NCBI RefSeq assembly: GCF_003201205.1
Contig: NZ_QICN01000006.1
Coordinates: forward strand, 124,001-188,000
Reading direction: 5' to 3'
Length of the DNA stretch: 64,000 bases
Source: Sinimarinibacterium flocculans
GTDB lineage: Bacteria > Pseudomonadota > Gammaproteobacteria > Nevskiales > Nevskiaceae
Positions 34,244-42,168 of this stretch are shown here, in pieces. The stretch's first letter is position 1. Every line of letters begins with the position of its first letter. Below the pieces are notes generated by a model, which did not search any database, had not been told where the DNA came from, and worked only from the letters and a program-made list of their open reading frames with translations. Position numbers and translations under genes: made by a program.

Positions 34244-35800
34244 TCATCCGGGTCTCCGGCGGCGGGCGGGCCGGGCTGCCGATCCCTGCGACTGCGTCTG
34301 CCGTCCGCCCTTCTGCGCCTGGGTCTGCACCTGCACGGGGGGCTCCGTTTCGCCGTCGAGGTCGACGATCCAGGTGTCCTTGGCACCGCCGCCCTGCGAG
34401 CTGTTGACCACCAGCGAGCCCTTGGTCATCGCCACGCGCGTCAGGCCGCCGGTGGTGACGTAGACCGAGTCGCCGCGCGACAGGATGAACGGACGCAGGT
34501 CGAGATGCCGCGGCTCGATGCCGTCCTCGGTCAGCGTCGGCGCCGTCGACAGCGACAGCGTGGGCTGCGCCATGTAGTTGCGCGGGTTGGCGCGGATCAG
34601 GTCCGCGAATTTCTCGCGTTCCTTCTTCGACGCGCGCGGGCCGATCAGCATGCCGTAGCCGCCGGATTCGTTGGCCGGCTTGACCACGAGCTTGTCCAGG
34701 TTCGCCAGCACGTGCTCGCGATCTTTCTTGCGCATGCATAGCCAGCTCGGCACGTTCGGGAGGATGGCGTCCTCGCCAAGGTAGTACTTGATCATGGCGG
34801 GCACGAAGGCGTAGACCACCTTGTCGTCGGCCACGCCGGCACCCGGCGCATTGACCAGCGCGACCTTGTTCTTGAGCCATGCGCGCATCAGACCCTTGAC
34901 CCCGAGCACCGAGTCCGGCCGGAACGCCTCGGGGTCGAGGAACAGGTCGTCGATGCGCCGGTAGATGACGTCGACGCGCTTGGGGCCGTAGACCGTGCGC
35001 ATGTAGACGATGTCATCGTCGCCGACGAAGAGGTCCGGGCCCTCGACCAACTCGATGCCCATCTGGCGCGCGAGCCAGGAGTGCTCGAAGTAGGCGGAGT
35101 TGTAGATGCCCGGCGTGAGCAGCGCGATGCTCGGCTGGTTGCCCGGGCGCGGCGACATCGCCGCCAGCATGTCGTAGAGCTGCGCCGGGTAGTCGTCGAC
35201 CGGCAGGATGCTGCCGGTCTCGAACAGCTCCGGGAACACGCGCTTGGTCACCAGCCGGTTCTCCACCATGTAGCTGACGCCGGACGGGACGCGCAGGTTG
35301 TCCTCGAGCACGTAGAGCGTGCCGTCCAGGTCGCGCACGAGGTCGGAGCCGCAGATGTGGGCCCAGACGCCGTGGCGTGGTTTCATGCCGACGCACTGCG
35401 GTCGGAAGTTGACCGACTCCTTGAGCAGCGACGCCGGGAAGACCTTGTCGCGGACGATCTTCTGCTCGCCGTAGATGTCCTGGATGAAGTGGTTAAGGGC
35501 CTGGACGCGCTGCTTCAGGCCGGCCTCGGTGCGCGCCCATTCGCGGCTGGTGATCGCGCGCGGAATCACGTCGAACGGCCACGAGCGGTCGACGTTGCGG
35601 CCCTCCGAGTAGACCGTGAAGGTCACGCCCATGATCTTGATCGCCAGCTCGGCGGCGAGGCGCCGTTCGGCGAGTTCCGCCGCGCCGAGGTTGCCGAGGT
35701 AGTCGACGAGCCGGCGCGCGGCGGCGCGCGGTTGGCCGGGCTTTTCGAACAGCTCGTCGTGATAACCGTTGCAGCGGTACTGGTGCCAGTCGATCGCCAT
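34244..35800 (-). CDS. circularly permuted ATP-grasp protein (DUF404/DUF407)
   Basis: 518 residues. Residues about 60-240 hold the DUF404-like part (SLLKESVNFRPQCVGMKP, LYVLEDNLRVPSGVSYM) and residues about 330-470 the ATP-binding module (KLVVKPANESGGYGMLIGP, a glycine-rich nucleotide loop with Lys). The fold is predicted to join amino or amide groups to a peptide-like substrate. The C-terminal 35 residues are Gln/Arg-rich low complexity. The start is at MAIDWHQYRCNGYHDE. With alpha-E downstream and Anbu and transglutaminase nearby it is part of the Anbu-associated amide-bond system. The substrate has not been established. Confidence 0.9.
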   Translation of the reverse strand: MAIDWHQYRCNGYHDELFEKPGQPRAAARRLVDYLGNLGAAELAERRLAAELAIKIMGVTFTVYSEGRNVDRSWPFDVIPRAITSREWARTEAGLKQRVQALNHFIQDIYGEQKIVRDKVFPASLLKESVNFRPQCVGMKPRHGVWAHICGSDLVRDLDGTLYVLEDNLRVPSGVSYMVENRLVTKRVFPELFETGSILPVDDYPAQLYDMLAAMSPRPGNQPSIALLTPGIYNSAYFEHSWLARQMGIELVEGPDLFVGDDDIVYMRTVYGPKRVDVIYRRIDDLFLDPEAFRPDSVLGVKGLMRAWLKNKVALVNAPGAGVADDKVVYAFVPAMIKYYLGEDAILPNVPSWLCMRKKDREHVLANLDKLVVKPANESGGYGMLIGPRASKKEREKFADLIRANPRNYMAQPTLSLSTAPTLTEDGIEPRHLDLRPFILSRGDSVYVTTGGLTRVAMTKGSLVVNSSQGGGAKDTWIVDLDGETEPPVQVQTQAQKGGRQTQSQGSAARPARRRRPG

Positions 35801-35928
35801 ACGCGGTTGCGAGAGGGAGTTCCCCGGTTCGTGGACGGCTCTGCCTGAACGCTTCAATAGCATGTTGGGGGGCGGAAGCAAAACACGAGCCAGTGCCCGC
35901 GGAGCCGGCCGGCGGCCGCGGGCCGTGT

Positions 35929-35934
35929 ACAATC
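35929..35934 (+). promoter_or_regulatory. candidate -10 element for minCDE
   Basis: TACAAT follows TG directly, 22 bases before the minC start. No good -35 hexamer is visible, as is common in this high-GC sequence. Confidence 0.3.
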
Positions 35935-35955
35935 CGGCAACCGCACGAAGCCGTC

Positions 35956-36642
35956 ATGACGTCGAACAAAGCGCTGGAATTCAAGGGCCGCATGCTGTCG
36001 CTGACACGCGCGCGCATCCTCGACCCCGATCCGAACGCGATCAGCACGCAGTTGCAGGAGTTCGCCCGCCAGATGCCGCAGGCGGTCCGGGGCATGCCGG
36101 TGATGCTGGAGGCCGATCGTGCGGTTCCGATCGAGGGGGTGATCGCCGCGATGCGCGAGGTCGGAATGCAGCCGGTCGGCGTTGCCGACGGTCCGCTGGC
36201 CGGTGCGGCAGCGGCCTGCGGGCTCGCGGTGCTGCCGGCGGACGGCGGCCAGCGAAGTCGCAGCGCAGCGGTTCCGGCCGAGCCGGCGCCGGCGGCGCCC
36301 GCACCGCGGCGTTCGGCGCGCATCGTCACCGAGCCGGTCCGCTCGGGACAGCAGATCTACGCGGCCGAGGGTGACCTGATCGTGCTCAGCACGGTCAGCG
36401 CCGGGGCCGAAATCGCCGCCGACGGCTGCGTGCACGTCTACGGCGTGCTGCGCGGCCGCGCGATCGCCGGGGCACGCGGCGATGCCGACGCCCGCATCTT
36501 CTGCCGGCGCTTCGAGGCCGAGCTGGTGGCGGTGGCGGGTGTCTACGCCGTCGCCGAGCAGATGCAGGGCGAACTGCGCCGGCAGGCCGTGCAGGTCTGG
36601 CTGGCGGACGGCAAGCTGCGCATCGAGCGCCTGGAAGGCTGA
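35956..36642 (+). CDS. minC: septum-site inhibitor MinC
   Basis: 228 residues, normal for MinC. Residues 1-100 form the N-terminal FtsZ-antagonist domain (ALEFKGRMLSLTRARIL). A Pro/Ala-rich linker covers residues 95-120. The C-terminal beta-helix (RSGQQIYAAEGDLIVLSTVSAGAEIAADG in part, then VYGVLRGRAIAGARGD with R-G-R-x-x-A-G) dimerises and binds MinD. The genes minC, minD and minE follow in the standard order. MinC stops Z-ring formation near the poles. Confidence 0.96.
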   Translation: MTSNKALEFKGRMLSLTRARILDPDPNAISTQLQEFARQMPQAVRGMPVMLEADRAVPIEGVIAAMREVGMQPVGVADGPLAGAAAACGLAVLPADGGQRSRSAAVPAEPAPAAPAPRRSARIVTEPVRSGQQIYAAEGDLIVLSTVSAGAEIAADGCVHVYGVLRGRAIAGARGDADARIFCRRFEAELVAVAGVYAVAEQMQGELRRQAVQVWLADGKLRIERLEG

Positions 36643-36668
36643 TCGATCGTGGACAGGACAAATGGATG

Positions 36669-36688
36669 GCTCCGGCGCGCACCGGAGC
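36669..36688. other. hairpin between minC and minD
   Basis: GCTCCGG-CGCGCA-CCGGAGC, a 7-base stem in the 74-base minC-minD gap. There is no T-run, so it is more likely an mRNA processing or stability element than a terminator. Confidence 0.4.
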
Positions 36689-36716
36689 ATGGGAAGACCG
36701 GAATCAGGAGAACGCC

Positions 36717-37526
36717 TTGGCAAAAATCGTCGTCGTGACCTCGGGCAAGGGCGGGGTCGGCAAGACCACCACCAGCGCGTCCTTTGCCACGGGCCTGGCC
36801 ATGCGCGGCCACAAGACCGCGGTGATCGACTTCGATGTCGGTCTGCGCAACCTCGACCTCATCATGGGGTGCGAGCGTCGCGTCGTGTTCGACTTCGTCA
36901 ATGTGATCCAGGGCGAGGCGACGCTGCGCCAGGCGCTGATCAAGGACAAGCAGCACGAGAACCTCTACATCCTCGCGGCAAGCCAGACCCGCGACAAGGA
37001 CGCGCTGACCGCCGACGGCGTCGGCCGCGTGCTCGAGGAGATGTCCAAGGAGTTCGAGTACATCGTCTGCGACTCGCCGGCCGGCATCGAGAAGGGTGCA
37101 CACCTGGCGATGTATCACGCCGACGAGGCCCTGGTCGTGACGAATCCCGAGGTGTCGTCGGTGCGCGACTCGGATCGCGTGCTCGGGCTGCTGTCGAGCA
37201 AGACGCGCAAGGCCGAGAGCGGCGACGGTCGCGTCAAGGAACACCTGGTGCTCACGCGCTACAACCCCGCGCGCGTGGCCAAGGGCGAGATGCTGTCGGT
37301 GGATGACGTCAAGGAGATCCTGGCGATCCCCCTGCTCGGTGTCGTGCCCGAATCGCAGGCGGTGCTGACCTCGTCGAATGCCGGCACGCCGGTGATCGTC
37401 GACAAGGCGTCCGATGCGGGACTCGCCTACGACGACGTGGTCGCGCGCTTCCTCGGCGAGGAGCGTGCGCATCGATTCCTCACGGCCGAGAAGAAGGGGC
37501 TGCTCGGCCGCCTGTTCGGACCCTGA
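36717..37526 (+). CDS. minD: septum-site determining ATPase MinD
   Basis: 269 residues, as in other gammaproteobacteria. The start is a TTG with AGGAG 7 bases upstream, giving MAKIVVVTSGKGGVGKTT, so the deviant Walker A motif (KGGVGKTT) sits at residues 11-18. DFDVGLRNLDLIMG is the A' region. The C-terminal membrane-targeting helix KKGLLGRLFG is intact. MinD recruits MinC to the membrane and oscillates with MinE. The minE ribosome site begins right after its stop. Confidence 0.97.
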   Translation: MAKIVVVTSGKGGVGKTTTSASFATGLAMRGHKTAVIDFDVGLRNLDLIMGCERRVVFDFVNVIQGEATLRQALIKDKQHENLYILAASQTRDKDALTADGVGRVLEEMSKEFEYIVCDSPAGIEKGAHLAMYHADEALVVTNPEVSSVRDSDRVLGLLSSKTRKAESGDGRVKEHLVLTRYNPARVAKGEMLSVDDVKEILAIPLLGVVPESQAVLTSSNAGTPVIVDKASDAGLAYDDVVARFLGEERAHRFLTAEKKGLLGRLFGP

Positions 37527-37536
37527 GGAGGGCGCT

Positions 37537-37791
37537 ATGGACTGGCTCAAATTCTTCCGATCCGAACCCAAGAACACCGCGGCGCTTGCCAAGGAGCGTC
37601 TCAAGGTCGTCGTCGCGCATCAGCGCGACGGCCGTTCCAATGCACCGGCCTACCTGCCGAAGCTGCGCGAGGACATCCTCGCGGTCGTGCGCAAGTACGT
37701 GCAGGTTCCGGACACGGCGGTCAACGTGCACGTGCAGCGCGAGGCCGGGCTCGAGGTGCTGGAGATGAACATCACGCTGCCGGAGATGTGA
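37537..37791 (+). CDS. minE: topological specificity factor MinE
   Basis: 84 residues. The N-terminal membrane-binding helix MDWLKFF, the MinD-contact segment (ALAKERLKVVVAHQR) and the dimerisation domain (LREDILAVVRKYVQV) are all present. GAGGAGG precedes the ATG and overlaps the region just after the minD stop. It stimulates MinD ATPase and drives pole-to-pole oscillation. Confidence 0.96.
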   Translation: MDWLKFFRSEPKNTAALAKERLKVVVAHQRDGRSNAPAYLPKLREDILAVVRKYVQVPDTAVNVHVQREAGLEVLEMNITLPEM

Positions 37792-37824
37792 CGCCCGGCG
37801 CGGGCTCTGCTGCCCCGGCGATCT

Positions 37825-37838
37825 TTCGTTAGAACGAA
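37825..37838. promoter_or_regulatory. dyad TTCGTT-AG-AACGAA upstream of fpr
   Basis: A perfect 6-base inverted repeat with a 2-base centre, 73 bases before the fpr start and 33 after minE. In pseudomonads fpr is controlled by a LysR-type regulator; this dyad could be such a site. No T-run follows, so it is not a terminator. Confidence 0.35.
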
Positions 37839-37911
37839 CGCATCGCGGGGGCTGACGCGGCCGGTTCCGCTGCGTAAGGTGCGCGCTCATCACTGTTCAC
37901 CGGGTTGCAGC

Positions 37912-38688
37912 ATGGTTGCCTTCGCCAACGAGACCGTCCTCAACGTCCGTCACTGGAACGAGTCGCTGTTCAGCTTCACGACGACGCGTGACAGCGCATT
38001 GCGCTTCCGCAATGGCCACTTCGTCATGGTCGGCATGCCGGTCGAAGGGCGGCCGCTGCTGCGCGCGTACAGCATCGCCAGCCCCAATCACGACGAGACG
38101 CTGGAGTTCTTCAGCATCAAGGTGCCCAACGGGCCGCTGACCTCGCGCCTGCAGCATCTGAAGAGTGGCGACCAGATCCTCGTCAGCCGCAAGCCGACCG
38201 GGACGCTCGTGCTCGACGACCTCAAGCCGGGTCGGCACCTGTACCTGCTGGCGACCGGCACCGGCCTCGCGCCGTTCCTGAGCCTGATCCGCGATCCCGA
38301 CGTCTACGAGCGCTTCGAGAAGGTGGTGCTGGTGCACGGCGTGCGCCGCGTCAGCGATCTCGCGTACTACGACTACATCCGCGACGAGTTGCCGCAGCAC
38401 GAGTTTCTCGGCGAGCAGGTGCGGGCGCAGCTGATCTACTACCCGACGGTCACCCGCGAACCCTTCGAGCACCAGGGACGGCTCACGGAGCTGATCGAGA
38501 ACGGCCGGCTCGCTGCCGACATCGGCCTGCCGCCGCTCAATCCGCAGACCGACCGCGTGATGATGTGCGGCAGCCCGGGGATGCTCGCGGACACCAGCGC
38601 GATCCTGGATGCGCGCGGCTTCTCGATCTCGCCGCACATCGGCACCCCCGGCGACTACGTCATCGAGCGCGCCTTCGTCGAGAAATAG
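37912..38688 (+). CDS. fpr: ferredoxin/flavodoxin-NADP+ reductase
   Basis: 258 residues, the subclass II bacterial Fpr length. RAYSIASPNHDE binds FAD, TGTGLAPFLSLI binds NADP, MMCGSPGML is the C-terminal nucleotide loop, and the ending GDYVIERAFVEK is typical of Azotobacter/Pseudomonas-type enzymes. It moves electrons between NADPH and ferredoxin or flavodoxin, and helps in oxidative stress and iron-sulfur repair. It stands alone after minE and is convergent with the BrkB-family gene. Confidence 0.94.
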   Translation: MVAFANETVLNVRHWNESLFSFTTTRDSALRFRNGHFVMVGMPVEGRPLLRAYSIASPNHDETLEFFSIKVPNGPLTSRLQHLKSGDQILVSRKPTGTLVLDDLKPGRHLYLLATGTGLAPFLSLIRDPDVYERFEKVVLVHGVRRVSDLAYYDYIRDELPQHEFLGEQVRAQLIYYPTVTREPFEHQGRLTELIENGRLAADIGLPPLNPQTDRVMMCGSPGMLADTSAILDARGFSISPHIGTPGDYVIERAFVEK

Positions 38689-38694
38689 GCCGGC

Positions 38695-40011
38695 TCAGTC
38701 GCCGCTGCCGTCGCGGCTCAGCCAGCGGCGCAGCGACAGGGGGCCGGTGCGTTCCTCGAAGGACTTCTCGGCGGCGCCGAGCAGGTCCGCGACCTCACGA
38801 CCGAGCTCGTCCCCCGGTTGCGGCAGCGTGCTGGCGCCGGCACGCGCAAGCCGCCACAGCCGCGCCAGCTCGATCGAGTCGAGATCCATGCCCGGAATCA
38901 GCTGCGTGCGGTCGTGCCCGGTCTCGACGAGCAGGCCGTGGAACAGCAGCACCTCGACGACACGGGCGACGTGGTCGGGTTCGGCGTGCAGCGCCAGCGC
39001 CAGTTCCTCCTGCGTGTAGCCGGGCCTGCCGGCCATGAAGCGCCGGCCGGTCAGGCCCATGATCATCAGTGCGAGGTACTCGGTGGCGCGCCCCGACAGG
39101 CTGGCCGGCGTCCGTCGCGGCTTGAGGTGCTCGGGGTGCTGGATGTAGAACGCGAGCTGGCAGCCGATCAGCAGGATCAGCCAGCCGACGTAGAGCCAGA
39201 TCAGCAGGAAGATCACGATCGCGAAGCCGGAGTACACCGCGTTGTAGTTCGGTGCGTGCGCGACGAAGGAGGCGAACGCCGTACTGCCGGCCTGCCACAG
39301 CACGCCGGCGAGCAGTCCGCCGAGCGCCGCGGCGCGAAGGCGCACGCGCGTGTTCGGCACGAAGGCGTAGAGGAAGGTGAAGGCGCCGATGATCAGTGCG
39401 TACGGGAGCAGGCGTGCGGCGATGAAGATCAGCAGGCCGAAGGGTTCGATGCTGCCGATGCGCAGCATGACCGCGCTGTTGAAGATGCTCGCGGTCACGC
39501 CCAGCGCCGCGAACACCGCGACCGGCCCGACGGTGAGCACGGCGAAGTATTCGCCGAGGCGCTGCGACAGCGGCCGCGGCCGCTCGATGCGCCAGATGAA
39601 GTTGAACGCCGACTCGACCTTCTGGATCAGCGACAGCGCTGCATAGAACAGCAGCGCGACGCCGAGCGAGCCGAGCACGCCGACGCGGATGTTCTCGACG
39701 AAGCCGATGACGTTCGCCGAAATGTCTTCGGCCTGGGCGCCGAGCGGACGCAGCAGCTCGAGCAGCACCGGCTCCAGCGAGTTGTGCACACCCAGCGCCT
39801 TGAGCACCGAGAACGCCAGCGCCAGCAGCGGGACGATCGACAGCAGGGTCGTGTAGACCAGGCTCATCGCCCGCATGTTGAGCTGGCCTTCGATCAGGTC
39901 GCGCGCGAGCACGAAGCCGTAGCGGCCGAGCACGACCAGGCGCTTGGGGTAGCGCGCCGAAGCCTCGAGATCCCAGAGCAGCTCGCGCAGCCGTTGCAGG
40001 TAGCGATCCAT
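38695..40011 (-). CDS. YihY/BrkB-family inner-membrane protein
   Basis: 438 residues. About six membrane segments lie in residues 45-300, with the family pattern RAMSLVYTTLLSIVPLLAL near the start and YNAVYSGFAIVIFLLIWLYVGWLI in the last pair. A cytosolic extension (residues about 300-438) contains a winged-helix-like segment. The family was once annotated as ribonuclease BN or Bordetella resistance factor; neither activity is supported, and a transport or flippase role is only proposed. It is convergent with fpr and divergent from the phasin gene. Confidence 0.88.
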   Translation of the reverse strand: MDRYLQRLRELLWDLEASARYPKRLVVLGRYGFVLARDLIEGQLNMRAMSLVYTTLLSIVPLLALAFSVLKALGVHNSLEPVLLELLRPLGAQAEDISANVIGFVENIRVGVLGSLGVALLFYAALSLIQKVESAFNFIWRIERPRPLSQRLGEYFAVLTVGPVAVFAALGVTASIFNSAVMLRIGSIEPFGLLIFIAARLLPYALIIGAFTFLYAFVPNTRVRLRAAALGGLLAGVLWQAGSTAFASFVAHAPNYNAVYSGFAIVIFLLIWLYVGWLILLIGCQLAFYIQHPEHLKPRRTPASLSGRATEYLALMIMGLTGRRFMAGRPGYTQEELALALHAEPDHVARVVEVLLFHGLLVETGHDRTQLIPGMDLDSIELARLWRLARAGASTLPQPGDELGREVADLLGAAEKSFEERTGPLSLRRWLSRDGSGD

Positions 40012-40095
40012 GGCGCGGGAGCATACCGGATCGGTCTTTTCCGGCCGCCGGCGGGCGCCCGGGCCGGGGCGTTCCCGCGCGCCGCCCGTCGGTAG

Positions 40096-40124
40096 TTGAC
40101 AGCCTCCGGGTGCGCCAATATGAT
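40096..40124 (+). promoter_or_regulatory. strong sigma-70 promoter of the phasin gene
   Basis: TTGACA (40096-40101), 17-base spacer, TATGAT (40119-40124): a perfect -35 and a five-of-six -10 with ideal spacing. Transcription would start near 40131, about 70 bases before the phasin start. It is the best promoter in the window, fitting an abundant granule protein. Confidence 0.75.
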
Positions 40125-40129
40125 GCAGC

Positions 40130-40143
40130 GCAACAAATGTTGC
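40130..40143. promoter_or_regulatory. operator-like inverted repeat at the phasin transcription start
   Basis: GCAACA-AA-TGTTGC is a perfect 6-base inverted repeat directly at the predicted transcription start. Phasin genes are often repressed by PhaR, which binds TGC-rich sites at this position. Binding of PhaR here is inference. Confidence 0.5.
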
Positions 40144-40200
40144 ATCGCAGCATTTCAGTGGTCTCTACCGTGTGGATTTGTCTTTCGAGGAGGGTGTGAA

Positions 40201-40656
40201 GTGAATGTGGAATCGCTCGTGAACGATGTGAAGACGCGTGCCGACGTGGTCGTGACGCGTGGCCAGGACGTGATCGAGGCCGGCGTGGAAACGCTCAAGG
40301 CCGCCAACGCGATCATCGTCGACGGCGTGCAGACGGTCGTGCAGACCAACGTCGCCGCCGGCAAGGAACTCGTGAATCTGGCCCAGGCCAGCTTCGAGAA
40401 GGCCAAGGCCGACGGCATCAAGGCCGTTGCCAGCAACCCGATCGCCTACCTGCCGGAAGGCAAGAACACCGTGGTCGGCGCCTACAGCGACAGCCTGTCG
40501 ACCTTCTCCAAGGCCGGCGACCAGCTGGCGAAGACGCTGAAGAGCGGCTACGGCAGCATCAGCGCCAAGATCAATGGCGAGGCGCCGAAGGCCGCGGCGA
40601 AGAAGACCGCGCGCAAGACCACCGGCAAGGCGCGCAAGGCCGCGGCAGCCGCCTAA
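40201..40656 (+). CDS. phasin (PHA granule-associated protein)
   Basis: 151 residues from a GTG start with GAGGAGG about 7 bases upstream. Long amphipathic helices without cysteine (VLESL-type heptads such as GVETLKAANAIIVDGVQTVV) match the phasin 2 family that coats polyhydroxyalkanoate granules. The tail KTARKTTGKARKAAAAA is Lys/Ala-rich and histone-like, as in phasins that bind DNA and help granule segregation. A strong promoter, an operator-like dyad and an intrinsic terminator frame it as a single highly expressed gene. Confidence 0.85.
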   Translation: MNVESLVNDVKTRADVVVTRGQDVIEAGVETLKAANAIIVDGVQTVVQTNVAAGKELVNLAQASFEKAKADGIKAVASNPIAYLPEGKNTVVGAYSDSLSTFSKAGDQLAKTLKSGYGSISAKINGEAPKAAAKKTARKTTGKARKAAAAA

Positions 40657-40710
40657 GGGGGGCAGGCTTGCCGTAACGCGGGTTTCGCCGCCGGCCCGTC
40701 CGGTGGCGGC

Positions 40711-40746
40711 AAGGGGTTGGGGATTCTTTCCTCAACCCCTTTTTTG
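40711..40746 (+). terminator. intrinsic terminator of the phasin gene
   Basis: AAGGGGTTG (40711-40719) pairs with CAACCCCTT (40733-40741), giving a 9-base stem followed by six T (40740-40745). It lies 55 bases after the phasin stop. Confidence 0.85.
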
Positions 40747-40766
40747 TTGATCGAAAGCGTGACTCC

Positions 40767-41060
40767 ATGACGTCGCACCGCCCCCGACAAGCTGCACCGA
40801 TCGACCGTCTGCTGGACGGTCTAGCCCTGATCGCCCTGCATGAGGCCGATGCCCTCAACGCGCATCTCAACGCCGCCGGCGAGCGCCTGCGGCTGGCCTG
40901 GCAGGCGCGCAGCGCGCGCGAACTGCTGCGCGACCAAGTGGATCTGCTGCCGGAATCGCGCAATCGGCTGCGTCGCGATCACGCGGTGCGGCGGCAGCTC
41001 TGGCAGGGCCTCGCCCGGGATCTGCGCGGCGGCGCCCGGCGTCTGCGGCGCGCGCGCTGA
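40767..41060 (+). CDS. small helical protein of unknown function
   Basis: 97 residues, very rich in Arg, Leu and Ala, predicted all-helical (IDRLLDGLALIALHEADALN, then RLRLAWQARSARELLRDQ). No signal peptide or membrane segment. It starts 22 bases after the phasin terminator, in the same orientation. I do not recognise a family. Its position suggests a PHA-granule accessory role, but this is a guess. It ends 20 bases before a convergent gene. Confidence 0.55.
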   Translation: MTSHRPRQAAPIDRLLDGLALIALHEADALNAHLNAAGERLRLAWQARSARELLRDQVDLLPESRNRLRRDHAVRRQLWQGLARDLRGGARRLRRAR

Positions 41061-41079
41061 TCGCCCGCTGATCGTCCGT

Positions 41080-41403
41080 TCAGGGCGTGGCGTCGTCGCG
41101 CTGCTTGCGACGCTTGCCGGCGCGGCCGCTCGCCGTCCGCCTTCGCGGCTTGGCCGGCGCCGCCGCGGCCGCCTGTTCCTCCTCGGCGATGCGGATGCGG
41201 GCGATCAGTTTCTGGAACGCCGGGTTCTTGCGCAGCGTGCCGAGGTTGGTCTTGACGAAGCCTGCCGCGTCGAACTCGCTGGCCGCCCCCGCCAGCTCGC
41301 GCACGAAACCGACCACATCGGACGGCAGCGCGCTGACGTCGGGCAGGCCGAGGAAGCGGCGCAGCTCATCCGGGCGAACGTCGATTTCGATCTTGATCTG
41401 CAT
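41080..41403 (-). CDS. DUF6489-like small protein
   Basis: 107 residues. The N-terminal part MQIKIEIDVRPDELRRFLGLPDV resembles the DUF6489 start, seen here as KIEIDVRPDELRRFLGLPDV; a helical middle and a basic Lys/Arg/Ala tail follow (RRRTASGRAGKRRKQ), which might bind nucleic acid or polyanions. Such proteins are often found near phasin or polyhydroxyalkanoate genes. Function unknown. Confidence 0.65.
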   Translation of the reverse strand: MQIKIEIDVRPDELRRFLGLPDVSALPSDVVGFVRELAGAASEFDAAGFVKTNLGTLRKNPAFQKLIARIRIAEEEQAAAAAPAKPRRRTASGRAGKRRKQRDDATP

Positions 41404-41562
41404 GGCTTCACTCCTCGGGTTCGGACTCTGGCGGCGGTCACCGACGCTGCGGTCGTGCAGTCCGCCGCCGATGTGCAGGAGCGGCGCTGCGTGGTCGCGG
41501 CAGCATAGCCGCGGCTGCGCGAACGCGGCTAGGAGCCTGCGCGGTTCCTGTCGCCCGGGCTC

Positions 41563-42156
41563 CTAGCGATGCAGCAGCCACCACTGGGAGATGCCGCCCA
41601 TGAGCATCTCGACCGCGATGGTGACGAGGATCAGACCCATCAGGCGTTCGACCGCGGTCAGTCCGCGCACGCCGAGGATGTCGCGCAGGCGCGTGGCCGC
41701 GAGCATCGCCGGCAGACACAGGCCCCAGGCCAGCAGCAGCGCGCCGGTCCACTCGATCCAGCGTCCCGGCTCGCGGCTCATCAGCAGCAGCACCGTGGCC
41801 AGTGCCGACGGCCCGGCGATGTAGGGAATCGCCAGCGGCACGATGAAGGGCTCGGCGGAGACCTCCTCGTGCAGCGAGTGATCGCGCGACGGGAACACCA
41901 TGCGCAGCGCGATGATCATCAGGATGATGCCGCCGGCCGCCGACAGGGCCGGCTGCGACAGGCCGAGCAGGCGCAGCATCTGTCCGCCGAGAAACAGGAA
42001 CAGCAGCAGCACGGCCAGCGCGATCAGCATCTCGCGCAGGATCACCTTGCGCTGGCGCTCCGGCGGCACCTGCTTGAGCGCCGACAGGAACAGCGGGATG
42101 TTGCCGAGCGGGTCCATGACCAGGAACAGCAGGACGGCGGCGGAGACGAAGCTCAT
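41563..42156 (-). CDS. MarC-family integral membrane protein
   Basis: 197 residues with six membrane segments. MDPLGNIPLFLSAL and the second-half partner VPLAIPYIAGPSALATVLLL are the two inverted-repeat signatures of the MarC/UPF0056 family. Despite its name the family has no proven role in multidrug resistance. The gene is 12 bases after purC on the same strand, so the two are probably co-transcribed. Confidence 0.88.
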   Translation of the reverse strand: MSFVSAAVLLFLVMDPLGNIPLFLSALKQVPPERQRKVILREMLIALAVLLLFLFLGGQMLRLLGLSQPALSAAGGIILMIIALRMVFPSRDHSLHEEVSAEPFIVPLAIPYIAGPSALATVLLLMSREPGRWIEWTGALLLAWGLCLPAMLAATRLRDILGVRGLTAVERLMGLILVTIAVEMLMGGISQWWLLHR

Positions 42157-42168
42157 TGTCGGGACCGC

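Noticed and set aside
38695-40011. Annotation as ribonuclease BN
   Set aside because: That name for the YihY/BrkB family comes from an old misassignment; the protein is a membrane protein without nuclease motifs.
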